Assembly (NCBI GenBank): GCA_023052935.1
Contig: CM041298.1
Span: 16,165,371-16,229,370 of the forward strand
Reading direction: 5' to 3'
From: Piezodorus guildinii
Taxonomy: Eukaryota; Arthropoda; Insecta; Hemiptera; Pentatomidae
DNA length: 64,000 bases
The notes beneath the pieces are model-generated. The model was not told where the DNA came from. It saw only the letters and a program-made list of their open reading frames with translations, and did not search any database. This document shows positions 55,293 to 64,000 of the stretch, one piece after another (the stretch's first letter is position 1; each line of letters opens with the position of its first letter). A program made the position numbers and the translations under genes.

Positions 55293-55581
55293 GTTTATTT
55301 GTTTATTTATTTAACGTCACTTTATGCTACTATGGCTAATCGGACGATGCTACAGTGGGAGTCCTAAATTTTGCCTATCCAGGTTTTATTAGGATAGGGA
55401 TCTTTAACGAGTACCTGACATCGCACAGGCTCGGGACCACCTTTTAACGTCCCCTCCGAAGGACGGCGTAACTAAGGATTTTTTACTCCCATTAAAAAAT
55501 CCTAGGACCACCTGCGGGTTTGAACCCGTGACCTTTAGCATGGGAGGCTGTTACGCTAGCCACTCAGCTACAAGTGATCCC
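55293..55581 (-). mobile_element. SINE1, full length, with 13-bp TSD
   Basis: 289 bp. The reverse complement starts GGGATCACTTGTAGCTGAGT with box A and GGGTTCAAACCC box B, and ends ...GACGTTAAATAAATAAACAA. The duplication ACAAAATATAATT is exact at 55280-55292 and 55582-55594. Nearly identical to 58682-58968, so recent. Confidence 0.93.
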
Positions 55582-55893
55582 ACAAAATATAATTAAAACT
55601 ACAGCAAAAGAGATGATATAATTTTGTTTTTTAAATTACGATTGGGACATTTTGTTTCGGTCTCTTATTTAAAATAATAGATGTTTAACAACACTTAGAA
55701 TACTTGCTCATTTTAATAATCATGGAAGTTAACACGTACTAGAGATGGGAGTATTAATAATAGGTTTAGTATATAAATAAATATACATTATCACTATTCC
55801 ACAGCCTAAGAAAATGTTAGGTCTACATCACGCTCAAATCGCCATATTTTCTCTCTAATTTTCGGGTACCCACTTTATGGAGTATTATATTTG

Positions 55894-55932
55894 TGCCGAC
55901 GTTTCGGCCTTAATTTTATATTCTTCATGGCG
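55894..55932 (-). ncRNA. Degraded hammerhead-like motif
   Basis: The reverse complement reads CATGAAGAATATAAAATTAA then GGCCGAAACGTCGGCAC. The 3' half is good, but stem II does not pair well and C3 of the core is changed. Probably inactive. Confidence 0.35.
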
Positions 55933-56004
55933 TTTGAAGGAGGAAGATCACAACAATCAAATTTGTTTTTGTGTTTTGTCTTTATCATTGTTATGGGCCT
56001 CAGG

Positions 56005-56136
56005 ACGGTCTCCATAACTCTGGAGTCATCCCATGGCTGAAATAACAGAATAAATAATTCTGCCTCAGCCGGGGTTCTAACCCAAGACTAGGAGAACAGT
56101 AGACTAGTGCTCTATCCACTAGAACAGACTAGACTC
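56005..56136 (-). mobile_element. SINE2 head and part of body
   Basis: The reverse complement has GTTCTAGTGGATAGAGCACT (box A), GGGTTAGAACCCC (box B) and AATTATTTATTCTGTTATTTCAG, matching 27110-27230 of SINE2. The rest of the body is missing or diverged. Confidence 0.65.
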
Positions 56137-56545
56137 CCTGGTTCTAAGAATTTCTTTTTTAGGTTGTGATATTTTCCCCTTACCCCGGAGGATCTGCCAA
56201 GGCAAGAAGCCGGCGGATGAGTTATTGAAAAGGAAATCAGGGACTTGTTGAGATTGACTGATGACGGGAGATATTGAAGCACAGATGCAGCTCGGCCGTT
56301 AGCCTCCCTCATTACACCCCGGGTGTCGGAGCGAATTAGTCTGAATTATAAGTGTAATCTCTTCTGTCAAAGGATCCCCTTAAATTAGATTTGGCGGGAT
56401 TAATTTATCAAAATTTCTCTTAACTGAATTATTTTATCGGTGGCTCCGCTGGATTGATGAGTCGGGGGACTGAAGAAGACTATTCGAGAACTTGGCGAGA
56501 AGTAGGGTCTCACATATTTTATCGCAAATAGGCTGTTCTAACACT

Positions 56546-58386
56546 TTTACTTTTACTTACTTACATATGAAATATGTTGTAAGGGAAAGTATTGCAATCA
56601 TGAGAATTTTATAATTCGAGTTTGTACCGGAAATAAACGTTTTAGGGTCCATTGAGTCCAAACGTCAAAGTCCCGCGGAATGTTCTATTTCCTTGTAAGG
56701 TAAAGCTAGCACGAAAACAAAAAGCCGTAAAATGAATGTTCCCTCCCATTTTGCAATTGATATATAAAGGCATAGAAGCCCTTGAAAGGTTACTAGTGCA
56801 TGCAGAGCATATAGCAATCCTCTTTAGAATACCTCCGGGTAATAGAAGGACAAAATGTGACATCTATACATATTAAATTTGTATTTGTATTATGTTTGAA
56901 TATAAAACCAGAGGGTATGAAAAAAAATATATAAGGTCTGAGCACAAGACATGTGGTAAGTCTAGCGAAAAAACAAAATTCGTATGAAATTTAAGACAGC
57001 TATACGCCCGAGATGTTACAGCAACTTTTTTCACTAAAATCAGCTGACCGGAAGTCCTGCTTTATTCCAAGCATTTTGTGACTTTTTGCGATTTTCTCAA
57101 AAACGGCCCTGACGATTTTTATTAAACTCTCTTTATCGATGTAAAATTTAATGGGCTTTAATATTATTTAGGTTTCGTTCTGATTCAAATAGTCTGGCTA
57201 TACCCCCACTTTTTCCATTGTTACGAGTTGTAATAATTATTCATTTATGTTAAAAAAAAAACCATGTATGGCTCAAGCAGCCGATCTGGAAATAAAGAAA
57301 TTAAAAAAAAAAAAAAAAAATAGTCTGACAAGGCTTATATGCAGATATTTTAATTGTTTTCCCTCTAAAGTAGATTATAAAAAATTAACCATATCATCTT
57401 GTTAGCATTCATAAAAAAGTAAAATAAAAAATTGGGTAAATATATAAGTTGAACGAATTTTTTATCCAACTAAACGAGAAAATACGTGAAAAAAGTTTAT
57501 ATTTTTTATGCAATTTCTGTATTCTTAACAAACGCTTAACATGGAATCCTCATACAAGACTGAAACAACAGGAAATTTGCTCGTAGATACGGATTACTAA
57601 AACACTTACTCGACAAACGATCAAAAATTTCTATTTACTACAAAAAAATCATTAATAAAACCATTATCAGGACTATTTGGACCTACGGCATTGAGCTTTG
57701 GGGGTCCACTAAACCACCAAATTCCTCCCTCATCCAATCTTTGCAATCCAACATCCTCAATGCTTCTTACTTTGTTACTGTTGTATCTTTAAGCATATGT
57801 GATGATATCGATTATCCTATGCATTTTGCACCTTTTAACTATTTTCTCAATAACGGTTTAGGCCATTTTCATTAAACTTGCTATATCGATGTAAAACTTA
57901 ATGGCCTTTAATATCATGTAGATTTGTTCTGATTCAAATTATCTGACAGAGCTTATACGCCGATATTTTCATGTTTTTTTCCTCTAATGTAGGTTTGATA
58001 TTGCAGATTCAGAAGAGTTAGCCACACGTGTGACAAAAAGAGGGGAAATATAAAAGTTGAACAACATGAAGAGAAAAGAGCAAAAATATTTTTTCAAATG
58101 TAAGTTTTGTTTTTTGAACATAAGAACGGCATCATAGATGTATAATATACCGTTGGAAAGCTTAAGATTTTAGAACAAATATTATCTTATTTACAAAATT
58201 CTAATAACGTAAAATGACGAATCGGGATTAAAATTATTACTGATTATTATACATAAGAATTATATATTGATATATATTCATAAAAAAAAGGGTTGGGGGT
58301 AAATATAAAAGTTGAACGAATTTGGCATCCAACTAAAGGAGAAAAAAGAAAACAAATATATGTATTTTTTATGCAATTTTTGTTTT
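56546..58386 (+). mobile_element. Diverged family S region, partly duplicated
   Basis: S 5' end ACTTTTACTTACTTACATATG at 56546. S blocks continue through 56945-57530 (CGCCCGAGATGTTACAGCAA, ATCGATGTAAAATTTAATGG) and again at 57815-58386. Two LINE fragments sit at equivalent places (57531, 58392). A short unrelated A-tailed segment lies at 57200-57320. An old, rearranged cluster. Confidence 0.65.
57531..57781 (+). pseudogene. LINE-A RT fragment, duplication copy 1
   Basis: Reads KRLTWNPHTRLKQQ then, across frameshifts, the LLDKRS, RTIWTYGIELWGST and SLIQSLQSN-type segments of LINE-A. Full of stops. ~90% identical to 58392-58641. Confidence 0.75.
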
Positions 58387-58391
58387 ATTGA

Positions 58392-58641
58392 CAATCCTCA
58401 TACAAGACTGAAAGGACAGGAAATTTGCTCGTAGATACCGATTACTAAAACAATTACTCGACAAACGATCAAAAATTTCTATTTACTACAAAAAAAAATC
58501 ATTAATAAAACCATTATCAGGACTATTTGGACCTACGGCATTGAGCTTTGGGGGTCAACTAAACCACCAAATTCCTCCCTCATCCAATCTTTGCAATCCA
58601 ACATCCTCAATGCTTCTTACTTTGTTACTGTTATATCTTTA
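58392..58641 (+). pseudogene. LINE-A RT fragment, duplication copy 2
   Basis: Same segment as 57531-57781 with the same breakpoints, embedded at the same S position (after TTTTTTATGCAATTT). It therefore arose by local duplication, not a second insertion. Confidence 0.75.
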
Positions 58642-58681
58642 AGCATATTTGACGATATCGATTATCGGAACATATGTGATA

Positions 58682-58968
58682 TTTATTTATTTATTTAACG
58701 TCACTTTATGCTACTATGGCTAATCGGACGATGCTACAGTGGGAGTCCTAAATTTTGCCTATCCAGGTTTTATTAGGATAGGGATCTTTAACGAGTACCT
58801 GACATCGCACAGGCTCGGGACCACCTTTTAACGTCCCCTCCGAAGGACGGCGTAACTAAGGATTTTTTACTCCCATAAAAAAATCCTAGGACCACCTGCG
58901 GGTTTGAACCCGTGACCTTTAGCATGGGAGGCTGTTACGCTAGCCACCCAGCTACAAGTGATCCCCAA
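58682..58968 (-). mobile_element. SINE1, full length, with 15-bp TSD
   Basis: 287 bp, same structure as 55293-55581. The duplication GGAACATATGTGATA is exact at 58667-58681 and 58969-58983. Confidence 0.93.
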
Positions 58969-59221
58969 GGAACATATGTGATAATCATTATTAGAATTAG
59001 GATTGAGGTCATTCATTGTTATTAAAATGTTCAAAACAAATAGTACGTTCATTGATTCTTAAATATTATTGACATAACATTGGCGATGAGGATGGGATAG
59101 TTGCCAATAAAATCACCCATAAAGACCTAAATATCCCCCTAATTGAAAACTTAGCACCATAAGATATACCTCTTTTCCAAATCTCCTCCTCACTCAAATC
59201 CGCTTGTCCATGACCTTTCTT

Positions 59222-59223
<2 letters not shown>

Positions 59224-59310
<87 letters not shown>
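59224..59310. repeat. (TA)n microsatellite, 87 bp
   Basis: Pure (TA) run between the LINE half and the mariner's left end; its last TA is the mariner target copy. Confidence 0.95.
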
Positions 59311-59311
<1 letters not shown>

Positions 59312-60212
59312 GAGGCATATTTTTTAACTAAGTACCGTTTTGGAATTAAAAAAAGACGGGCAAAGATATCACAATAATTTTATTTTTACATGAAAGCCTG
59401 TACCTTAATCTACTTTTCTACATGATTTCCATGAATTTTGAGGCACTTGTCATAACGCGGCACCAGTTTTTGAATACCCTCCTCAATAAATTCTGCCACC
59501 TGACTTGTTAACCACTGCATCACATATGTTTTGACTTCGTTATCGTTTTGAAGACGCGACCGCCCAGTTGTTTCTTCAAGTGCAGGAACAAATGGTAGTC
59601 GCTGGGCGCCAGATCAGGGCTGTATGGAGGACGATCTAGAGTTTCCCATTTAAATGATTTGATGAGATCTTTGGTCCGATTAGCCACATGTGTACGGGCG
59701 TTGTCATTCAGCAAAACAATACCCTTACTCAACTTGCCACGTCTTTTGTTCTGAATTGCACGACGCAGATTTTTCAATGTTTCACAATAAGACGCTGCAT
59801 TGATTGTCTCATTACGAGGAAGAAATTCCACTAGCAATACGGACGTCCACTCCGTTCTTCATCATGCACATTTGTGCGGCCATCTTTAAATGCTCTCACC
59901 CATTTTCTTACCATTCCATCACTCATAATGTTTTGTCCGTAAAATTCAACGATCTCACGATGAATATCGATCGGTTTTACGCCTTTAGCACTAAGAAATC
60001 GTATAACAGCCCGCACTTCACAATCAGCGGGACTCGGACTGTCGGAGGCATCTTAGACACTCAGTAAACAACGTATACAATGAAGAAAATTCATGGAATT
60101 GTGTAGAAAAGTAGATCAAGGTACAGGCTTTCATGTAAAAATAAAATTATTGCGATATCTTTGCACGTCTTTTTTTAATTCCAAAACAGTACTTACTTAA
60201 AAACATGCCTCG
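59311..60212 (-). mobile_element. Mariner with ~105-bp inverted repeats, TA-flanked
   Basis: Ends CGAGGCATRTTTTTAASTAAGTACYGTTTTGG are mirrored for about 105 bp (59311-59415 against 60108-60212) with few mismatches, far longer than the ~28 bp usual in mariners. TA lies at 59309-59310 and 60213-60214. 902 bp long, internally deleted. Nested in a LINE-A copy. Confidence 0.92.
59411..60051 (-). pseudogene. Mariner transposase remnant, deleted and frameshifted
   Basis: Minus strand. ATG at 60051 is followed by a 1-base shift, then the HTH region VRAVIRFLSAKGVKPIDIHR, SDGMVRKWVRAFKDGRTNVH and EERSGRP. A deletion joins this out of frame to LLVEFLPRNETINAASYCET. Then come NDNARTHVA (second catalytic Asp, in a changed HDNARPH box) and YSPDLAPSDYHLF (third Asp, 34 residues on). 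Another shift after FKTITK precedes the C-terminus (VPRYDKCLKIHGNHVEK-stop). The first catalytic Asp segment is deleted. Inactive. Confidence 0.9.
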
Positions 60213-60405
60213 TATATTCCTGATAATCTACCGAGGCGACTTGATAGAAGATAGTCAAGAGACCTCCAACCATAAATTGGACATTGCAGTGCTACCAATG
60301 GGTAGTTTCTTCACAGGTGTATCATGCGTTTTAATCATATATTAATCCCATTTACTTGTTGTATTGAAGCATTGCAGTTGTAAATTTCTTTAAATTAAAA
60401 AAAAT

Positions 60406-60925
60406 ATATTAAAATTTTGTTGTGTTTTTCAACATAAGAAAATTAATATAGATGTCTAATATACCGTTAGAAAGGTAAAGATTTTAGAAAAAATTAAAAA
60501 GTACCTCTAAAGTACCTTTAATTTTGTAGAATATATAAAACTAACTACATTATCTATTTAGTACTGATAAAAAAAAATGATAAATATATAATTTAAACGA
60601 ATACGATATTCAACTAAAAGAGAAAAGACCAAAAATATTTTTTTATACATTTTTGGTGTTTTTGAACATAAAGAATGGTATATATATGTATAATATACCG
60701 TTGGAAAGCTAAAGATTTTAGAGCAAATATTATATCATACACGGAATTGTAAAAGTTAATGGGGATAGATGGAAAGCCGATAAAACTAAGTTATTTTTGT
60801 AGATAAAATGATCGATTATTTAATTCTTTAACCTTTTACTTACCTATAAATTTCATCTCTTACTGTTTTTGAAAATTCTTATATTGATTTAAACAACAGA
60901 GGTAAGTCGTGTGTTGGTAAAGAAG
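60406..60925 (+). mobile_element. Family S 3' portion, rearranged
   Basis: S blocks AATATACCGTTAGAAAGGTAAAG, TACCTTTAATTTTGTAG, CCGTTGGAAAGCTAAAG and a shortened end GAGGTAAGTCGTGTGTTGG. The order shows an internal partial duplication. Confidence 0.65.
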
Positions 60926-61650
60926 GAGATTTCAGTTAAGAGGTATATTAAAACTAAAATTTTGATGGAGAGAGAGGGAATTAATTTTAATTTTTTCTTG
61001 GTCTATTATAAAGGTTCATTATTTAGAACAATAAACTAAAAATAGATAAACATTAAAGAGGCAAGTGTGGGGTAAGGTGAATTGCAGGTGAGGTAAAAAA
61101 AGTACAATATGCATTAATGAGGTTCTCAAGTCTAAGTTATTGTCACAAAAGACCTCTATGGAAGTCAGTTAACATCCCAACGTTCAGAAACAGTAACGTA
61201 TATTTAAGAGTTTTAAATTATTTTCCTTTTAATTTAAAACCATTTATTACTGAAAAACTACTATTTTTTTTTATACGACTGAGCGGAGGGAGGTAAGGCT
61301 CTATTTCCTCACTAATAGTCGACATAATTTCTGTAACCGCACCGAAAAAGGTATCTGTACGGTGGTATCTTTTTTTGTTTACCGACTTCTATTCTCGATA
61401 GAGCCGAGATGAAATGTTTATTGGAGTAAAAATTAGCTTCAGTTGAAGGGGCGCCACATAGGCTTTGTTCCTCTCTCGACTTTACATCACTGTAATGTGA
61501 CAGGAAGAAGGGTCCGAAAAGGAGATGGCTTCATAATTTGGACCCTAGGGACTTAGCAAAAAGCCTCAGCTGACATGTTTAACACCTGAAGACCTACCTG
61601 TGGCCCCACGATAAACGGGTCTAAGCTCCGCGCTTGGGTGGCCTCCGTGT
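60926..61650. other. Unassigned stretch
   Basis: AT-rich to 61250; 61270-61650 is GC-moderate. No spliced open frame or repeat recognised. Confidence 0.4.
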
Positions 61651-62005
61651 CAGCACCCATCGCATTATTTCTAGCGGTCTCTTCACATCTCTGATATATG
61701 TATATATATATATATATGTATATGTTACCTCCAATAGCGATCGTTATTAGGGAGGGATGTGTATAATTATAGGATGCATGAATATTTATATAAACATCTG
61801 AAACGCAACAGAACAGGTGATTATGTAAAAAAAAATAAATAAAAATAATAAAGAAACCTCTAGAGTCTACATAAAAGGATGGAAATGTAACAAAAAAAAA
61901 AACACCTAAGCACCATTGCTCCGTCACTTAATTATTATTTAAAAAAAACTTGTGCGCCGACATACACTAAGAACTTAATAATTCCTAAATACAGTTACAG
62001 ATGAA

Positions 62006-62290
62006 AAAATCTGGTGCGGGCAACACACGACTTTCACTTACCTCCGTTTTTAGAATCGATTAAACAATTTTCTGGGATCACTTGTAGCTGGGTGGCAAGC
62101 GTAACGGCCTCCCATGCTAAAGGTCACGGGTTCAAACCCACAGGTGGTCCTAGAATTTTTTAATGGGAGTAAAAAATCCTTAGTTACGCCGTCCTTCGGA
62201 GTCTATATAGTTAATTTTTTCGAATAAAAAATATTAAAGGTGCTTTAGATGAATGAAAACTGAAAATATCGGCTTTTAAGCCCAGTCAGA
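62006..62290 (-). mobile_element. Family S fragment with nested SINE1
   Basis: TCTGGTGCGGGCAACACACG at left and the TTTAGATGAATGAAAACTGA/TCGGCTTTTAAGCCC block at right. The SINE1 piece at 62074-62201 sits between, together with an S deletion. Confidence 0.7.
62074..62201 (+). mobile_element. SINE1 head, 3'-truncated
   Basis: GGGATCACTTGTAGCTGGGT to CGTCCTTCGGAG. The 3' half and tail are missing, so a deletion followed insertion. Confidence 0.8.
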
Positions 62291-62348
62291 TTATTGCACC
62301 AATCGCATTATTTCTAGCAGCAGTCTCTTCTCATCTCTGAAATATGTC

Positions 62349-62405
<57 letters not shown>

Positions 62406-62411
62406 TATATA

Positions 62412-62520
62412 TTGTTTGATCAGTTCTCGACTGTTGATAATTTTGTGTTGTTCTCAGGTTTCAGTCAATGAATAAACAATTTTATCTATGCGACGTTTCG
62501 AGAATTTATATTATATATAT
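62412..62520 (+). repeat. Family P fragment beside (TA)n
   Basis: ATTGTTTGATCAGTTCTCGA, GTTTCAGTCAATGAATAAAC, ATGCGACGTTTCGAGAATTT, nearly identical to 31448-31550. (TA)n at 62352-62411 adjoins its left end, as for every family P copy here. Confidence 0.75.
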
Positions 62521-62712
62521 ATATGAGAACAATAAATTATGTAGATAACAACATAAAGGTAATTATGTAAAATAATAATAACAATAAACACTTCTAGAGC
62601 CAACATTAAGATATGTAATAAATAAATAAGACCTAAGCACCAGTGCTCCGTCACTTAATTCATATGAAAAAAAAATCTTGTACGCCCAGACACACTATTA
62701 ATTTAAGAATTT

Positions 62713-63240
62713 GTAAATAGTTTTAGAGATAAAAATAAATTGTAAAAGGATTAATTAAATTGAATTTCTGTATAAACATGTGTTTTATTAAAAATCTATT
62801 ATATTATTATTTAAACTAATCAGTTAGTTTTATCGGCTTTTCACTCTTTCACTCATTATTAAGTTATATAAGCTCGTGTATAATATAATATTTTTTTCTA
62901 AAATCATTAGCTTTCCAACGGTATATTATACGTCCATATTACTGTTTTTATCTTCAAAAACACCAAAATTGTATAAAAAAATATTTGTTCAGTTTTCTCC
63001 TTTAGTTGGGTATCGAATTTATTCAATTTATATATTTACCTGTTTTTCATCAGCGTTAACAAGATAATATAGTTATTTTTATTGAATCTACAAAATTTAA
63101 GGTACTTTAGGGGAAGAAAATTTAAATGATCGGCATTTAAGACCTGTCAGACTATTTCAATCATTCACCTATCATTTCACCTACATGATACAAAAGCTCA
63201 TCAAATTTTACATCTATACACCGTGCCTAATCAAAATCGC
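62713..63240 (-). mobile_element. Family S repeat, partial
   Basis: Reverse S middle: TTAATTAAATTGAATTTCTG, AGCTTTCCAACGGTATATTA, TTTAGTTGGGTATCGAATTT, AATCAAAATCGC at right. The 5' end part is missing. Confidence 0.75.
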
Positions 63241-63261
63241 AGTTTTATTCGATAAGAGAAG

Positions 63262-63586
63262 ACGACTCAAATTAAACTTGGATAGGAAAAATTTTAGACT
63301 CCCACTGTATTATCATCTGATTAGCCACAGTAGCATAGACTGATGTTAAATGGATAAGAAAACTATCAAAATGAGAATATAACTTGGCAGGTTTTTTTTA
63401 GGAGAAAAAATCCTTATACCGGTCTTCTGGGGGACGTAAAATGTGGCTCCGAGCCTGTGGAATGTCACATACTCGTTTAAGATCCCTATCTTAATTAAAT
63501 CTGGATAGGAAAAATTTAGGACTCCCACTGTAGCATATTTCGATTACCTACGGTAGCAGAAAGTGACGTTAAATTAATAAGCAAAC
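63262..63586 (+). mobile_element. Two partial SINE1 copies in tandem
   Basis: 63265-63370 and 63390-63586 both end in the SINE1 3' block (GACTCCCACTGTA..., GACGTTAAAT). The second begins in the GGCAGGTTTTTT body. Both lack the tRNA head and are diverged. Confidence 0.65.
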
Positions 63587-63588
63587 TA

Positions 63589-64000
63589 TTGAGTTGTTTC
63601 ACATGAAATGGCTATTTTTATAGTTTCTGAAATACATAAAGGATTGTGCAGGTCTCTGTTGTTTTCTTCCGAATGTTTACATATTTAAAGTAAACATTTA
63701 CTAATCCTCTACCTTTGTATTATAAACATTAACATCCCAATAAATTACCCACTTTTAGTATACCTCCAAATATGAAAATGGAAACACGCGATTTTCGGGT
63801 AATATTTTTGTACGAGATTAAACTCGGCCATTCAGCAGCTGAGGCCGCTAGAAATATTTGCAAGGCGTTTGGGCAAGGGAGTTAATGAACGGACCATTCG
63901 CCGTTGGTTTGCTAAGTTTTCAGCTGGGGATACCGACTTGGAGACCTCCGTCCGTAATAGACAACGATGTCCTCAAACATACAGTAGAAGGAAACCCCTA
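63589..64000 (+). mobile_element. Mariner 5' half, cut by the window edge
   Basis: TTGAGTTGTTTCACATGAAATG after TA (63587-63588), inserted in a SINE1 tail. The first ~145 bp match the MITE at 33872. A transposase start follows. The right end lies beyond base 64000. Confidence 0.85.
63772..64000 (+). pseudogene. Mariner transposase N-terminus, frameshifted
   Basis: From ATG at 63772: METRDFRVIFLYEIKLGHSA (after MK), EAARNICKAFGQG, then TAA two codons on. A 1-base shift restores VNERTIRRWFAKFSAGDTDL. That is the helix-turn-helix DNA-binding half of a mariner transposase. The catalytic region is outside the window. A third mariner lineage, distinct from those at 16504 and 59311. Confidence 0.82.

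Larger units (their letters stand above)
59101..60405 (+). pseudogene. LINE-A 3' end split by a mariner
   Basis: 59101-59223 encodes KITHKDLNIPLIENLAP-like sequence with stops. After the (TA)n tract and the mariner, 60215-60270 resumes with PDNLPRRLDRR-like sequence, then 3' UTR and A-tail near 60403. The split falls exactly before the PDNPPRRL motif. Confidence 0.8.
61651..62712 (+). repeat. Local direct duplication (61651-61998 and 62296-62712)
   Basis: Both halves have CGCATTATTTCTAGC, CTCTTC, a (TA)n tract, GGTGATTATGTAAAA, ACCTAAGCACCATTGCTCCG and TTGTGCGCCGACATACACTA-type blocks in order. The second half carries a family P fragment at 62412-62520 in its (TA)n tract, and an S end with a SINE lies between the halves. 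Confidence 0.75.

Overview
This window looks like a piece of a large, AT-rich, transposon-filled arthropod nuclear genome. An insect is my best guess, and the species is not determinable from sequence alone. The evidence is spliced exons with GT/AG borders, Tc1/mariner elements with TA target duplications, many 5'-truncated Jockey-type LINEs with poly(A) tails, tRNA-derived SINEs, and no bacterial-style gene clusters. Most open frames over 60 codons are pieces of repeats.

The one host gene I can support is the 3' part of a Runt-domain (RUNX) transcription factor on the + strand. Three exons at 873-974, 37633-37737 and 41109-41407 share one intron phase, have good splice sites, and join into a Pro/His/Ser-rich C-terminal region. 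That region ends in VWRPY-stop, the Groucho/TLE co-repressor docking tail of RUNX proteins. The Runt DNA-binding domain would lie upstream of base 1. The intron between the first two exons is about 36.7 kb, the next is about 3.4 kb, and both are packed with mobile DNA.

Layout. 1-16500: LINE copies (36-666, 14016-14841 and others) among many copies of one 0.85-0.91 kb non-coding repeat, called family S here. S has inverted ACTTTCACTTAC sub-ends, a palindrome at one end and no target duplication, so it is Helentron/HINE-like. 16504-17402: an internally deleted mariner. 18992-21494: a 2.5 kb inverted-repeat element holding a ~300 bp tandem array. 22951-23490: a solo LTR with 4-bp duplications. 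24640-25965: a LINE split by an S copy. 27110-28599: a SINE with a LINE inserted at its edge. 30996-32083: two large hairpins beside (TA)n tracts. 33367-35110: an S copy carrying a mariner MITE and a LINE. 37633-41407: the last two RUNX exons, with a young LINE and a ~1.2 kb fold-back element between them. 41950-50190: Penelope-type hammerhead-like motifs, decayed reverse transcriptase, and long unassigned AT-rich DNA. 50423-53523: a 3.1 kb hAT-type fold-back element with perfect 8-bp duplications. 53571-64000: more S copies, SINEs with 13-15 bp duplications, a long-TIR mariner nested in a LINE, two local duplications, and the 5' end of a third mariner cut by the window edge.

The elements form a readable nesting record: LINE in S, S in LINE, S in S, SINE in S, mariner in LINE, mariner MITE in S, and RTE-like LINE in a Penelope-like repeat. 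The most unusual items are the hairpin elements carrying hammerhead-like motifs, the tandem-repeat fold-back hAT, and the dominant S family. All family assignments come from reading motifs and ends by eye; no database search was possible.
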